A stretch of 64,000 nucleotides of DNA from Doris montereyensis (taxonomy: Eukaryota; Mollusca; Gastropoda; Nudibranchia; Dorididae), in contig JAXRKP010000191.1 in the NCBI GenBank assembly GCA_037039925.1, positions 95,001-159,000 on the forward strand. The letters run 5' to 3'. Below are positions 14,260-23,606 of the stretch, one piece after another (the first letter of the stretch is position 1; every line of letters begins with the position of its first letter). Position numbers and translations under genes: made by a program. The notes beneath the pieces were generated by a model. The model did no database searches. It was not told the DNA's origin and was given only the letters and a program-made list of their open reading frames with translations.

Positions 14260-17200
14260 CCTAGAAATAAATGAAGGACAAACATTAAAAGAAAGAAAAA
14301 AACTGAAAACATTTATCTCTAGATCTAGAGAGAGATTTTTTTCACAATCCCTAAAGGATAAACCCCCCCCCCTTGTTTGTTTCGTCGAAATTTACCCTGT
14401 GCACCATGTGTGGTGATCTCAGGTAAAGTCAGAAGAACATGTGAAACAGTGAAAGGAGAGAAGTAGGACCTACTAGCAGCACCTGCCAAACCGCCCGCCC
14501 TACCCCCTTACACACAGACACTAACACACCCTACACCACCCCCCCCCCTTTCCTTCTAACATCATGCATGTGCTGAAGTGTTTTGACCTCTGCCCTCATC
14601 ATGCTTCCATGTCCTGGTTTTGTGGTACAAGTACCCACTTTTAGGAGAAAAAAAAACAAAGCAGTCATGATACCCAGAGACACATAATCAAACTTAACCA
14701 TGACATTTTGCCTTGACACCCTTTTGCGTCACAGTGAAGGGAAAACATACTACCACCATACAAACCTTGGGTAGTGTCGGTGACCGAGTGGTTGAGCTGC
14801 CGGACTGGGGATCTTGAGGTCCCTGGTTCAAATCCTGGCAAAGCCAGACCCGACGTTGTGTTCCCTGGGAAAGACACTTAACACGCATTTTCCCCACTCG
14901 ACCCAAGTGCAAAATTGTTACAAGCACTAGCTTGGGAGTAAAAACCTGCATCAGACTAGCGTCCTGTCCAGGAGGTGATAATTATCACCTGTTCCGTTTC
15001 ACTCTATAAAAACCAGGATAAGCTGCGGCTCTATAGGCTGTAATGGCCTCGAAGGAACTTTTTAGTACAAACCCTGAGGAGCGTAGTTACAAGGTTCATA
15101 GTGCGCTGTCCCTTCAGTGAACGGTTGGCAGGTGCTGCTGGTAGGTCTTGCTTCCTTCCTTTCTCTCTTTTACTTATCATTTCATCATCTTGTTGCTTCC
15201 TCTTCATTCACCCTGGCCTGAGATCACTGCATGTGGTGGGCGGAGGAATTCCAATTAAACAAAACAAACTGTCCCCTCATGGTTCGTGAGCAGCTGATTA
15301 CCAGTGCAAAGGCCACGGGTTCAATTCTGTTTGATTTCCATGGCGTTTTTCTTGTTTATTCTCCGGTGCTTGTCTAGTCTTTGTCCCTATCAGGCTCTTA
15401 CTTGTATACACAGTAATCTGCGGCTAAGTGCACAGTTGTCGGAAGACAAAAAAAGCTGTGCACTCAGGCAGACCGTGCTCCTAGGCAGATTTACTTTATA
15501 GTGATGTAATTTAGTGCCATAAGGTGAACTTTGTCTGTGTGTCCCAATTGAAACAGGTACATGTATTGTCAAGGGAGATGAGAAATGAGTGTTGGTGGGG
15601 GAAGAGATCTTTATGATATGGGATTACTCAGGTCAGACATATCTTCCTAGGAGGCAAAATACACTATTTGTGCGGGCGCATGTTCCGTGAACTCTATTAT
15701 GTGTATGTAATTGCGCGCGTATGTGGGTGTAAGTGTACAAGTTTTATTGGTTTTGTTTTTAACTAAATAGCGTTGTTCAGATGAGTTTTTGAGCACATAT
15801 TTTGCCAGGAAGATGCCCGAAAATGTGCACTTAGCCGGATGCCTTTCTCAGCAGCTGTGTACTTAGAGGGTTTAATTTATTCTTTTGCGTGTGTGATATC
15901 AACTTTCGCATCATGTAGCCTGTGTCGGGGTTAACTCGGACAGCGATGGAGACTGGGAATGGCTTGAATCTTCTACAGTGTAGACATGGGTGGGAAAGGG
16001 TAGAACCGGGAAGAAGGCAATTATGTACTATAGTAGTTTCCAGTAATACTAGATTCAGATCTAGATCTAGATTCCGTTTTTATTGAAGAAGAAAGAAAGA
16101 GGGGGTGGGGTGATTGTCATAATGGAGATTTTTACTAGAGGAGGAGGTAGATGTTTATTACGTTGCAGTCAATTAAAAACTAGATCTAATTTTTAAGTTT
16201 TTGATCCTGAGAAAGAAAAAGAGAGACTGGTGGGGGGAGGGGGGTGGTTAAAAGTAGAACAGAGGAAGATTTATAATTGGCAGAGTTCAATCAAGTTATA
16301 GAAAAAGCCTTCTAAACCTCATTTTCTCCTCGGTCGACTGAGTAAGTATTTGTGCGTGTGTTTAGGCTATGGATATTGTCACTCATGTGTTTGATTTTTT
16401 CACTCCTTTCGAAAAATAAATCAAACACATGAGTGACAATATCCATAGCCTAAACACACGCACAAATACTTACTCAGTCGAGCTGAGGAGAAAATGAGGT
16501 TTGAAGGCTTTTTTCGAAAGGAGATAAAAAAAAATCATTTTTGCATTGTTTGCATGTTTTGTGAAACTAAATCTATCAGCTATCAGATTTTTTTCTTTCA
16601 GAAATGTGGGAAAAGGCTGAAATTAAGTGAAATATTATTAATCCAAAGTGAAACATTAAAGAAATGTGAGATCACTTTTCATTTCATTGAAACGCACTAG
16701 AAAGTCATTCACTTATGCTTTGAATTAACAATTTATAGTAATGCTTTGAAATTGAAATATTTACGCTGTTCTCCGTTTCTAGCGTCGGGGAGTATTTCAT
16801 TTCCTAGGTAGGGTTTTTGTGTTGAGGTAGGAAATTTTCAGTTGACTTTGTGCTGGACACCCTGCTTCTAGCACTGCAGTGTCTTTGATTAAAGTTAACT
16901 CCAGAGCTGTGAATAATATAAACAATCTGTCTCAGCTACAACAAGATTTTACCTGACACCCGTCAGTCCGGTTGTAACCGAGCTTCACTGAATGCATATA
17001 CATGAATCCCGGCCCAGATTTATTATTATCAACATAGCCCTTTGTCTCTCTGTTACTGTTATCTTTACAAACTTGTGATAGTAAATCTATGATATTATAT
17101 ATATATAGTATTATGTACAAGACAATATGTATTTTTCAGGTACTAGATGTTGGCCTTATAAAGCAGCTCTTCCCAACAGCCGAAGTCGAGGTCATACCGG

Positions 17201-17301
17201 ATGCTGGACATTTCGTACACGCTGATAAACCACTAGAGTTCGTCAGGATAGTTCAGGAATTCTTAAAAACTTCAGAAAAAGACAACGCTGGAAAAAGCTG
17301 A
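5687..17301 (+). CDS. ABHD11: ABHD11-like mitochondrial alpha/beta hydrolase, six exons, frame interrupted
   Basis: CDS exons are 5687-5844, 7755-7902, 9423-9597, 11359-11535, 13524-13711 and 17140-17301, giving about 335 aa (the human protein is about 315). Exon 1 is rich in Arg, Lys, Ser and Thr with few acidic residues, fitting the mitochondrial import signal of this family. Exon 2 has the oxyanion motif FLHGLFGAKGN. Exon 3 has NHGDSG and the nucleophile elbow GHSMGG. Exon 4 has DVTPNRG. Exon 6 has DAGHFVHADKP with the catalytic His. The family hydrolyses lipids such as diacylglycerol in vitro and protects lipoylated dehydrogenases in mitochondria. Two defects are visible. There is one extra base near 9441-9443, between FDA and NHGDS, which makes an immediate stop. 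The exon 5 donor (two bases carried over) and the exon 6 acceptor do not keep frame. All other splice junctions are phase-consistent GT-AG. Identity is sure; functionality is not. Confidence 0.9.
5881..6010 (-). repeat. Dispersed repeat B (short interspersed element)
   Basis: Recognised by GGCGGTTGACGGG, CTGCTGGTAGGTCCTACTT, CTTGCTGTTTCCTCTTAATT and CCTGAGATCACCGCAATGG. Copies on either strand occur near 14380-14510, 15115-15270, 28375-28450, 32445-32590, 32690-32825, 37815-37935 and 52300-52425, with fragments near 46050 and 46205. It shows no coding capacity, so it is probably non-autonomous. This copy lies in ABHD11 intron 1. Confidence 0.65.
6893..7676 (+). mobile_element. Non-autonomous DNA transposon (family T), with TIRs
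   Basis: The left end CAGTGGTTGTCACCTAAATG and the inverse of the right end (CAGTAGCTACCACCTAAATG) match, and TA flanks both ends. The CAGT termini and TA duplication fit a Tc1/mariner-type mechanism. Subterminal repeats of CCTAAATGCC are present. No transposase frame is seen. The same family occurs at 10669-11335 (reverse, truncated) and 19247-20468. This copy sits in ABHD11 intron 1. Confidence 0.7.
8025..8268 (-). mobile_element. tRNA-like SINE (family B-box), antisense
   Basis: On the minus strand it begins with a tRNA-like head with a degenerate B box (plus strand CATGAACCCATGACC). It ends with a tail recognisable on the plus strand as GGGATCTTTAATGTG and GAGTGTTGTGATCTGCAC. Relatives lie at 17795-17985, 39825-39895, 47635-47775, 51520-51605 (partial) and 62845-63005 (opposite strand). 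This copy follows exon 2 of ABHD11 in intron 2. Confidence 0.6.
8481..8695. repeat. Minisatellite, four units of 54-55 bp
   Basis: Units begin AAAGGTGTGTTGTTTT at 8481, 8536, 8590 and 8645. Open frames on both strands here are by-products of the repeat. Confidence 0.9.
9012..9165 (-). mobile_element. SINE family A fragment, antisense
   Basis: Carries the inverse of the family A 3' end (AAGTTCCTTCAAGGC) and body (CAGGTGATAGTACATTCTCC, GGTTTTACTCC, GGTACCCACTT). The tRNA-like head is missing, so the copy is truncated. It lies in ABHD11 intron 2. Confidence 0.65.
9262..9320. repeat. (ATT)n microsatellite
   Basis: About 20 pure ATT units, just upstream of ABHD11 exon 3. The poly-isoleucine frame over it is not a gene. 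Confidence 0.95.
9797..10010 (+). repeat. Solo arm of the foldback element seen at 63205-64000
   Basis: Shares ordered blocks with both arms of the right-edge element: TTTGACCGCTCTTAACTCAG, TTTCGCTTGTAGATTT, GCTTTAGGTTCCTAGC, TTTTAATTGATTGG and TTGCCTGCGATCCAC. Only one arm is present, so this is a truncated copy or half-element. Confidence 0.65.
10298..10563 (+). mobile_element. SINE family A copy
   Basis: Head CGTCGGTGGCTAGACTGCTG, B-box-like GGGTTCGAATC, body AAAAACCTGCGTCGGACTAG and end GGAGGAACTTA. A short deletion has removed part of the A-box region. It lies in ABHD11 intron 3. Confidence 0.8.
10669..11335 (-). mobile_element. Family T DNA transposon copy, reverse, 3'-truncated
   Basis: Begins after TA with CAGTAGTTAATGCCTAAATG and follows the 7676-to-6900 order of the first copy (AACTGCAGGTATAAT, TTGTAACCACCCTAC, CACTGGTTTGTCACTAGGC, TGGTTTCCAGGTGTCCC). 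It lacks the second TIR and ends about 20 bp before the exon 4 acceptor of ABHD11, so it supplies sequence close to the branch-point zone. Confidence 0.65.
12355..12600 (-). pseudogene. Possible coding relic, acidic peptide
   Basis: On the minus strand a stretch reads MNSDIEDSDEEVNDAEFDR and continues acidic to a stop. In another frame just upstream is a lysine- and glutamate-rich stretch with DEVLDG. It resembles the acidic linkers of nucleolar proteins, but I cannot name a family. A one-base shift separates the halves. It lies antisense in ABHD11 intron 4 and may be a retrocopy fragment or chance. Confidence 0.2.
14165..14670. repeat. (ATT)n tract followed by dispersed repeat F, copy 2
   Basis: 14165-14258 is about 31 ATT units. 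14257-14670 matches repeat F of 3013-3300 (CCTAGAAATAAATGAAG, CTCTAGATCTAGAG, GAAGTGTTTTGACCTCTG, CCATGTCCTGGTTTTG) but is interrupted by a repeat B block at about 14380-14510. Repeat B therefore inserted later. Confidence 0.65.
14770..15065 (+). mobile_element. SINE family A copy with target-site duplication
   Basis: Head GTCGGTGACCGAGTGGTTG, B-box-like CTGGTTCAAATCC, body CAGACTAGCGTCCTGTCCAG and end CTCGAAGGAACTTTTT. Flanked by TACAAACCTTG (14759-14769) and TACAAACCCTG (15066-15076), an 11-bp duplication with one mismatch. It lies in ABHD11 intron 5 and abuts a repeat B copy at 15115-15270. Confidence 0.85.
15410..15880. mobile_element. Possible TIR element
   Basis: The left side reads CACAGTAATCTGCGGCTAAG and the right side, inverted, carries GGCTAAGTGCAC near CTCTAAGTACACAG. 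The inner motif CTAAGTGCAC is shared in inverse orientation. The match is short and the ends are uncertain. No transposase. Confidence 0.35.
16302..16513. repeat. Long near-perfect inverted repeat (hairpin)
   Basis: The left arm, about 16302-16394, is repeated in inverse at 16420-16513 with only a few differences. The spacer is about 25 nt. The spacer motif CACTCCTTTCGAAAAA is itself repeated in inverse just beyond the right arm (TTTTTTCGAAAGGAG). The hairpin lies in ABHD11 intron 5, so the primary transcript would contain a roughly 93-bp RNA duplex. It could be a foldback element, a replication template-switch product or an assembly palindrome. Confidence 0.85.
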
Positions 17302-17377
17302 TGGTCTCAACGACTATTTTTTAAATATTGTTTTTGTTTTTTGGATAGCATCAAATAGTCACATCTGTGAAAATCAG

Positions 17378-17383
17378 AATAAA
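17378..17383 (+). terminator. Polyadenylation signal, ABHD11
   Basis: AATAAA lies 77 bp after the ABHD11 stop codon, before a T-rich, GT-containing stretch (CATGCAATAGGGAATG then TTGTTTCTC). This implies a short 3' UTR. Confidence 0.6.
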
Positions 17384-17794
17384 TCATGCAATAGGGAATG
17401 ATTGTTTCTCTTTCATTTTTCAGAGTTTTTATCTATGTATGGAACTGTGTTTATGAGAAAGTGTTACAAGTGGCTGAATTTCAAAATAAGCATTTTGTGA
17501 CTTGACTTTGTGTGAAGATTTAATTATATTTAGCTACCATAACTGAAATTTATTTCCTTCCAATCTAGCATTAAATGACTGCATTTATATACAGCACTTT
17601 CGAAATTGTTTATGTTGGGTTTGTGTTACTGCTAGTGATCTGTTGCAACATTTGCAACTAATATTGAAATGTATCAATCAGACAGATCTACTATCAGTTA
17701 CACAACCTAACATAAACAAATTTTATATATATATATATAAATCCATTAGCATTAAGCGTCTAGATTTAAAATATTCTTGAACTGCCCTGCACAG

Positions 17795-17985
17795 AGTGCC
17801 AAGGGATCTTGAACCACAAGACCTAAGTTTTATGGTGGGTAAACAGAGGATCTTCAACATGACAGACTAAGTTTTTGATGGACTAGATGTCAGTCCACCT
17901 ACGGGGGGGGGATTTTAAATTTCCCAGCCGCAGGGCTTGAACCTACCGAGGCTGACACTTTACCTTTGGACTACCAGCTCCGGCA
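17795..17985 (-). mobile_element. SINE (B-box family) copy, antisense
   Basis: Contains AAGGGATCTTGAACCAC, a G-run, CAGGGCTTGAACCTACC and TTTGGACTACCAGCTCCGGC, matching the order in the 8025-8268 copy. It lies between ABHD11 and the family T element. Confidence 0.55.
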
Positions 17986-17989
17986 CTCG

Positions 17990-19246
17990 TAAGATTATGA
18001 TCTGTAGTGTTTTCCTGGTTTCACCATCAAATTTCAAAATATTTCATCATATGCATGGGCTATTTATTGTCTCAAGCTAAACACAAACATCAACGAAAGT
18101 ATTGATCTATCAGTTATGAACACAGTAAAGGGAGGTAACTTGACATAATTTGTGATATTTATTAAATAAAGTTATGGTAAATCGTTTTTATCACAAGAAA
18201 TGGTCTCATGAGTAGCACCACTGAGGAAATCTTGAAATCTTTGGGGTGTGTTATGAACATGGAGCCTGACAAGATTGTGTAGCTCATCACAGTAATACTA
18301 ATAGTAATAGCATTAGTAATATTTCATTCATAAAGCACACAAATCCATCCGAATGCCTGATTGAATGCTCTACTAAGGCACTGAGAATAAAACTTATTAT
18401 GTACAAACACAAAACAAAAATTCATAACATTAATGGAATAAGACAGTAAAAAGTAGCACAATTACATATTATAATAATCACAACAATTTGATGAAATGGA
18501 GAACAAAATTTTCACAACTTAACTTTATTACTTAATCTTGTGGTGCTTGGGCAGCACATAAGGCCGACACAGTGGATGGCCATCAAGATATTGGTTTATA
18601 ATATAATGGAAATTGATTTTATCTTAGGGAAAATACTTATTCATTTGCTTTTTTTAAAGTAGATATAATTTGAGTCTTATTTTGAAAATGTTAAAATTTC
18701 TTGATCATTTGATGTCTTTGCTGAGACTGTTCAAGAATTTTGCCCTAAGAAGGACTTTTCAGAAAGAGTTAATTTGTGTGTTGGTACTGTGAGCAAATTA
18801 TGATTTATAGACCTAAGGGTACGCATGGGAACATACTCTGTTATCAAGTTTGAGAGGTAGGCTGGTGTTAAATTGCGTTAACATTTAAATAATATGCAGG
18901 TAACTTTAAATTCAATTCACTCCCCTGATTGACGGCCCATGAAGAGACATAAGGACAGGGTGAATTGGCTCTACAGATTTTGTTAGGCTTATTTATCTAG
19001 CTGCTCGGTTTTTGATTGACAGGCCTTTCTACAGCCTGTTTAGGGGCGCCTAGCAGTAAGGAGTTACAATAGTCTAACCTACTGGTAACAAAAAAAAGTG
19101 GACTAAAATTTATGTTGCTTTTTGTAATGAGTAATAATATAATAATAAAGAATTGGTTATAAAAGTAACTATATTGATGATACTACAGAACCATTATAGG
19201 TACTACTGCTACTTATAATAATAATAATAAAAATAATAATAATAAC
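17990..19246. other. Intergenic, no recognised feature
   Basis: AT-rich sequence between ABHD11 and TUBD1. No exon, RNA gene or clear repeat boundary recognised. A short (AAT)n run sits at 19217-19245. Confidence 0.5.
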
Positions 19247-20468
19247 ACAGTAGTGACCGCCTAAATGCCCGGTGATTGGGAAGCAGACAAAACAGGCATT
19301 TAGGGAAAGTAGGTCAGGAGCAACAATTTGGGGGTAGGCCTATTTCTGTGAAGTTGGGTTTCCCTAGTGACTTGACAATTTCGTCCAGGATTTGAAGCTT
19401 CTTTTCTAATCATTTCCTGGTTTATTCATTTTTATTTTCAAGATGTAGACCTGTATATGTATAGCTGTGCAAAATTCAAATTCAAGTTGTTGCTATGGAG
19501 CTTAAGGGAAAAAGGACCTGATCCAGTGTTTCCTCATTTACTGGCATAACCCACACTACAATCATGTGACTTATGACTTAAGTAATTATGCAAATTTGGA
19601 TGAGAAAAAGTGGATAAAGAAAAGCGGCATCCAACGGGACCAACGTGTGAATAAATTAACACGAATCTTACAACTCCTTTGATTCATAATTCTCATGTTA
19701 AAATTAAGAAAAACAGACAGACAAGGAAACAGAAAATGCCAGGACAGGTCATCCTGGAGAAAGATCATCTCGGGCATCTAAACCCATACACTGAAAGATA
19801 GAATGGGAACTGATAAAGAAAGAAAGAATTAGCTGTGCGAGAAAAGGGAACACCTGGAAACCATCAAGCCCCTTAACACAAAGTCACATTGGAATTGGAT
19901 ATGGCCATTGCCAGACAGGGGAGCAATAAAACTGTTCACGCCTTGTCCCTCAATCGCCATGAGCGCCTGGTCTAAAGAAGCCAGGTGATTGCATGCCACA
20001 TCAAGAAACATCAAGAAGTCTGGAAGACTGTTCAATTCTAGTTGCCCGATGACAAACCGGTGATCTAATGGGACAAAGGATGTGCTGTACAGTGGGTGGA
20101 GTTATGAAGAGAAGATTGGTCAATGTTTAGTACATTAGGGCCTACAATGGATAGGTAATGAAGGGTGATTGCAATGCATGACACATTGTTGACGGACATA
20201 AGCCCTACATGATTAGCGATTGGATTACATGTATGATAAAGAAAAACAATATTTAATCAATTACAGACATGTTTTATGATATTTGGGAGAAAAAGATACC
20301 TGTAGTTGCCGTTGTGACCGGGCATTTAGGCGAAAATCTTGGTTTTGAAACGGACATTTAGAGGGGCAATTTATATATTTAAAAAATTGGTTTCACTAAG
20401 ATTGTGGGCATGTAATGTAGGCAAAACAGACATTAAGGCGGCAGGCATTTTGGCAGTCACCACTGTAA
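19247..20468 (+). mobile_element. Family T DNA transposon, longest copy
   Basis: The left end CAGTAGTGACCGCCTAAATG and the inverse of the right end (CAGTGGTGACTGCCAAAATG) form TIRs. Inner parts match the 6893 copy (ACACCTGGAAACCATCAAG, CCGGTGATCTAATGGGAC, CAGGTATCTTTTTC in inverse). About 400 bp of extra internal sequence near 19400-19830 is absent from the shorter copies. No intact transposase frame was seen. Confidence 0.65.
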
Positions 20469-20765
20469 TAATAATAATAATAATAATGACAATAATAATT
20501 ATTAATGATAATAATCAGCAGCAGCAGCAGCAGTAGTAATAGTCATACAATACACACTATAACTTTAAATATCCTAACACTCAAACTAATGACAATGATG
20601 CTACTGATGATAATTTAATATTATTACAACAGATTATATCACAATGTCTTTGATATCCTTGATTGTTGAAAGAGGTCATGACACTGACAGTATTTAACTG
20701 AAGTCCTAACCGCTTTCCATGGCACCAACCGATTCAAAACTGTAAAGCTCTTCCATTACCTATCT

Positions 20766-23570
20766 TCAAACTATGAATATCCATGCCGCACTGACGTCAC
20801 ATATTATTATAGGCGCTACGACTCTTTCTAAATTGATGAAGGAATCCAGAAAATCCTCTTCCTGCAGACCGTGTTTCAGGTATTGATGGACGTAGGCCCT
20901 AGTGGAAAACATGTTCCAAGCTTTATCAATTACTTTGTTCATTGGTTTCGTGCTGGCTTGGTTGTTGCTGATCAAAGCAGCCGTTTTCTCATAACCGCTA
21001 AACCAGCGTGGTTGCTTGGCAACGGAAAAAAGCCAAGTCTGGGCTTGCCCAAGGGGTGTAGATGTGGGGGTGGGAAAACATGGCAGTGTTGATGTTACCC
21101 ACTTCCTCGCCCGCAGCACAAGCATGGCGGCCATCGATTTATTGAAGCATGAATGGCCGTCAGCTGTTCTGCCAGTGTCGATGGGCCGCACATTCCAGTT
21201 GATACCTGGTGGAAATGGGAGAAGCAAAATTATTGGAGTCAATGTTAATAAAAGGACGTTTTTCCAGTTTAAATTTACGACATTGTCCTCTTAAAAGGCA
21301 ATCCACTCAGCTTTCTTCACATGACGCAGAAGTGAATAAATACATGTACCAAGCTATAGGTTGAGAAGGATCTTGACAGATTATTAGTATAAAGCGCTTA
21401 ACAGGCAGCTGCACAGAATGCTTCTTGGAGAGTTGAGAAGGACTTTGAATGAGATAACCTTCTGGGGGTAAATGCTGTAAATTAATGTAAAAACTATGAA
21501 TCTGTGGGTGTGTAGGGATACATACTACAAATCTATCTTTACCTTCTTCCATTGGTGCATCCGCAATCAGCATCTGCCTCAAATTCCTCATGAGGCCTGG
21601 CCACTGGTAGACGCTAAACTCTTTAGCAACATCCGACATTTGTGGAATATTTTTCACGTTTAACAGCTTATGCTGAGGATGAGGAACCAACTGTTCTAAG
21701 AGAAGGCCTGTGGAATGTAAAAATAAAAAGGACATATATAATAAGTTAAATAAGGACAATACAACTACAGGACACAGCAGTAAGAGAATGCATCATAATT
21801 GATAACTATTTTAAAATGACCGTTTCTCTCAGAGTGGTTTAGATGTCCAGAAATCTGGTCTTAGATCAAAATAACAGTCAGTCTGGAGTTTGAACTCTAC
21901 CTGACATGGCTATGCACATTTTTCACCTCAAATGCATCAGACACTCACGCCTGTCACTGTCATTAGTGTCATTCCTATCATATAAATTTAAGTTATTCAG
22001 TACCAGATTTTAACAAATAAAAACAGGTAGGCTTAACATTATAGAAGTCATCTATATCTTAATGTCTTTAAAAACAGGTGGAGGGGGGGGGATTACATTC
22101 TCTGGACCTTAAATTGACTTTCTTATCTTTGAAATAATTGAGCCTGAAAGATTGTTAATTTGAATTATGAGCTTTTATATAATATTTACAAGTAAAGTAA
22201 AGTATCAATACTCAATTTGAATTATGAGCTTTTATATAATATTTACAAGTAAAGTAAAGTATCAATACTCAGAGTTAAGAGAGAGAAGGGTGACTAGGAG
22301 TAAAGCAATGATTTCTCTTGGCATATGATGGCATAATGAGGGAAGTAGGCTGCCATTGTTTTTCAATGAATTTTCACACCTTATTATAACAAAGTGTTTA
22401 GCAAAAGCAAAAAATTGATTAAAAAGATAAAATTACATCATGAATCTTGCTTTTCTCATTTACTTAATCTATGCTCTTTAAATAGAAATGTTTATTTATT
22501 TTTTCTTTTGTATGTGAAAAGAGAAAAGAAAAAGCTGACAAATATAATCAACCTGACCTATATCACATTTGACATCAGCTCCTGTCCTAGCTATTCGACT
22601 TGGTTGAAGAACACTTGTCATCTTGTGTGAAATAACACGGTTGATGTCTTGAAACGAGATGCTTTTAATGTTGAGCAACTGAGAGCAAATTTTATGAAGT
22701 GAGTCGTTTTCCATGACAATCAGAGCATCGGCAGTATCAAAGGTGTGACAGGGTTAAACTGCATTGTAATTCTGTACAATTACTTCCCCTGTGGAGTACG
22801 GCCAGACAACCTGATAAAGAATGAAGCATTATAGATTATCATTTTTTGAATTCAGTAAATCCGTTATTTACGTTGCAAAATGTTATTACAAAACTTGAAA
22901 AGCCTGCATTTTCAATGATGAAATTGAAATAAATATATACACTGAAACCTTGTTGTGCCAGGGGTAACTTGGTGTTATAAAGGGAATGGCATTATAACAA
23001 AAACACCCTTTTTCAGTATTACAATGAGGGAGATAATCCATATTTGACTAATCTAGTAGAAGAAAACAGATCACTGACAAGATATATAATGTAGGCCTTA
23101 CGGCATGTGAAAAGGCTATTGTAGTATTATAATATATTAATAGTAAGATCACCCTCTTTCTTGTCTAGTTTAGAAAAAAACATGGTCAGAAACACCCCTA
23201 ACTCACAGTTTAGAAAAAAAAACATGGTCAGAAACACCCTAACTCACAGTTTAGAAAAAAATGGTCAGAAACATAACTCAAAGTTTAGAAAAAAACATGG
23301 TCAGAAACATCCCTAACTCAAAATGATTAGCCTAGTAGGTTGTGACACTAATTCTCACCACTCAATTGGACCCAAACATAGCCATGCATTCCCCCTGCCA
23401 AGCTGTTGTCAGGATGAAAGCTATGCCTATGCTTATCTTCATTGAGGTGACCGAGGCTTAAGGAGTGAATGGCAAACGTTGTCTCCAAACCTTCAGTACT
23501 CTCATTCTCATAAAGAAGAAGCCTTGTGCCACTATAAATGTCAGTATCCGTTCTGTACATGTAAGAATCC

Positions 23571-23606
<36 letters not shown>

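Noticed and set aside
14138..14416. Poly-isoleucine open frame
   Set aside because: Translation of the (ATT)n tract. The same applies to 9206-9388.
23168..23325. Regular short repeats that could suggest a CRISPR array
   Set aside because: The genome is eukaryotic, the units are contiguous without unique spacers, and they vary only in A-run length: a minisatellite.
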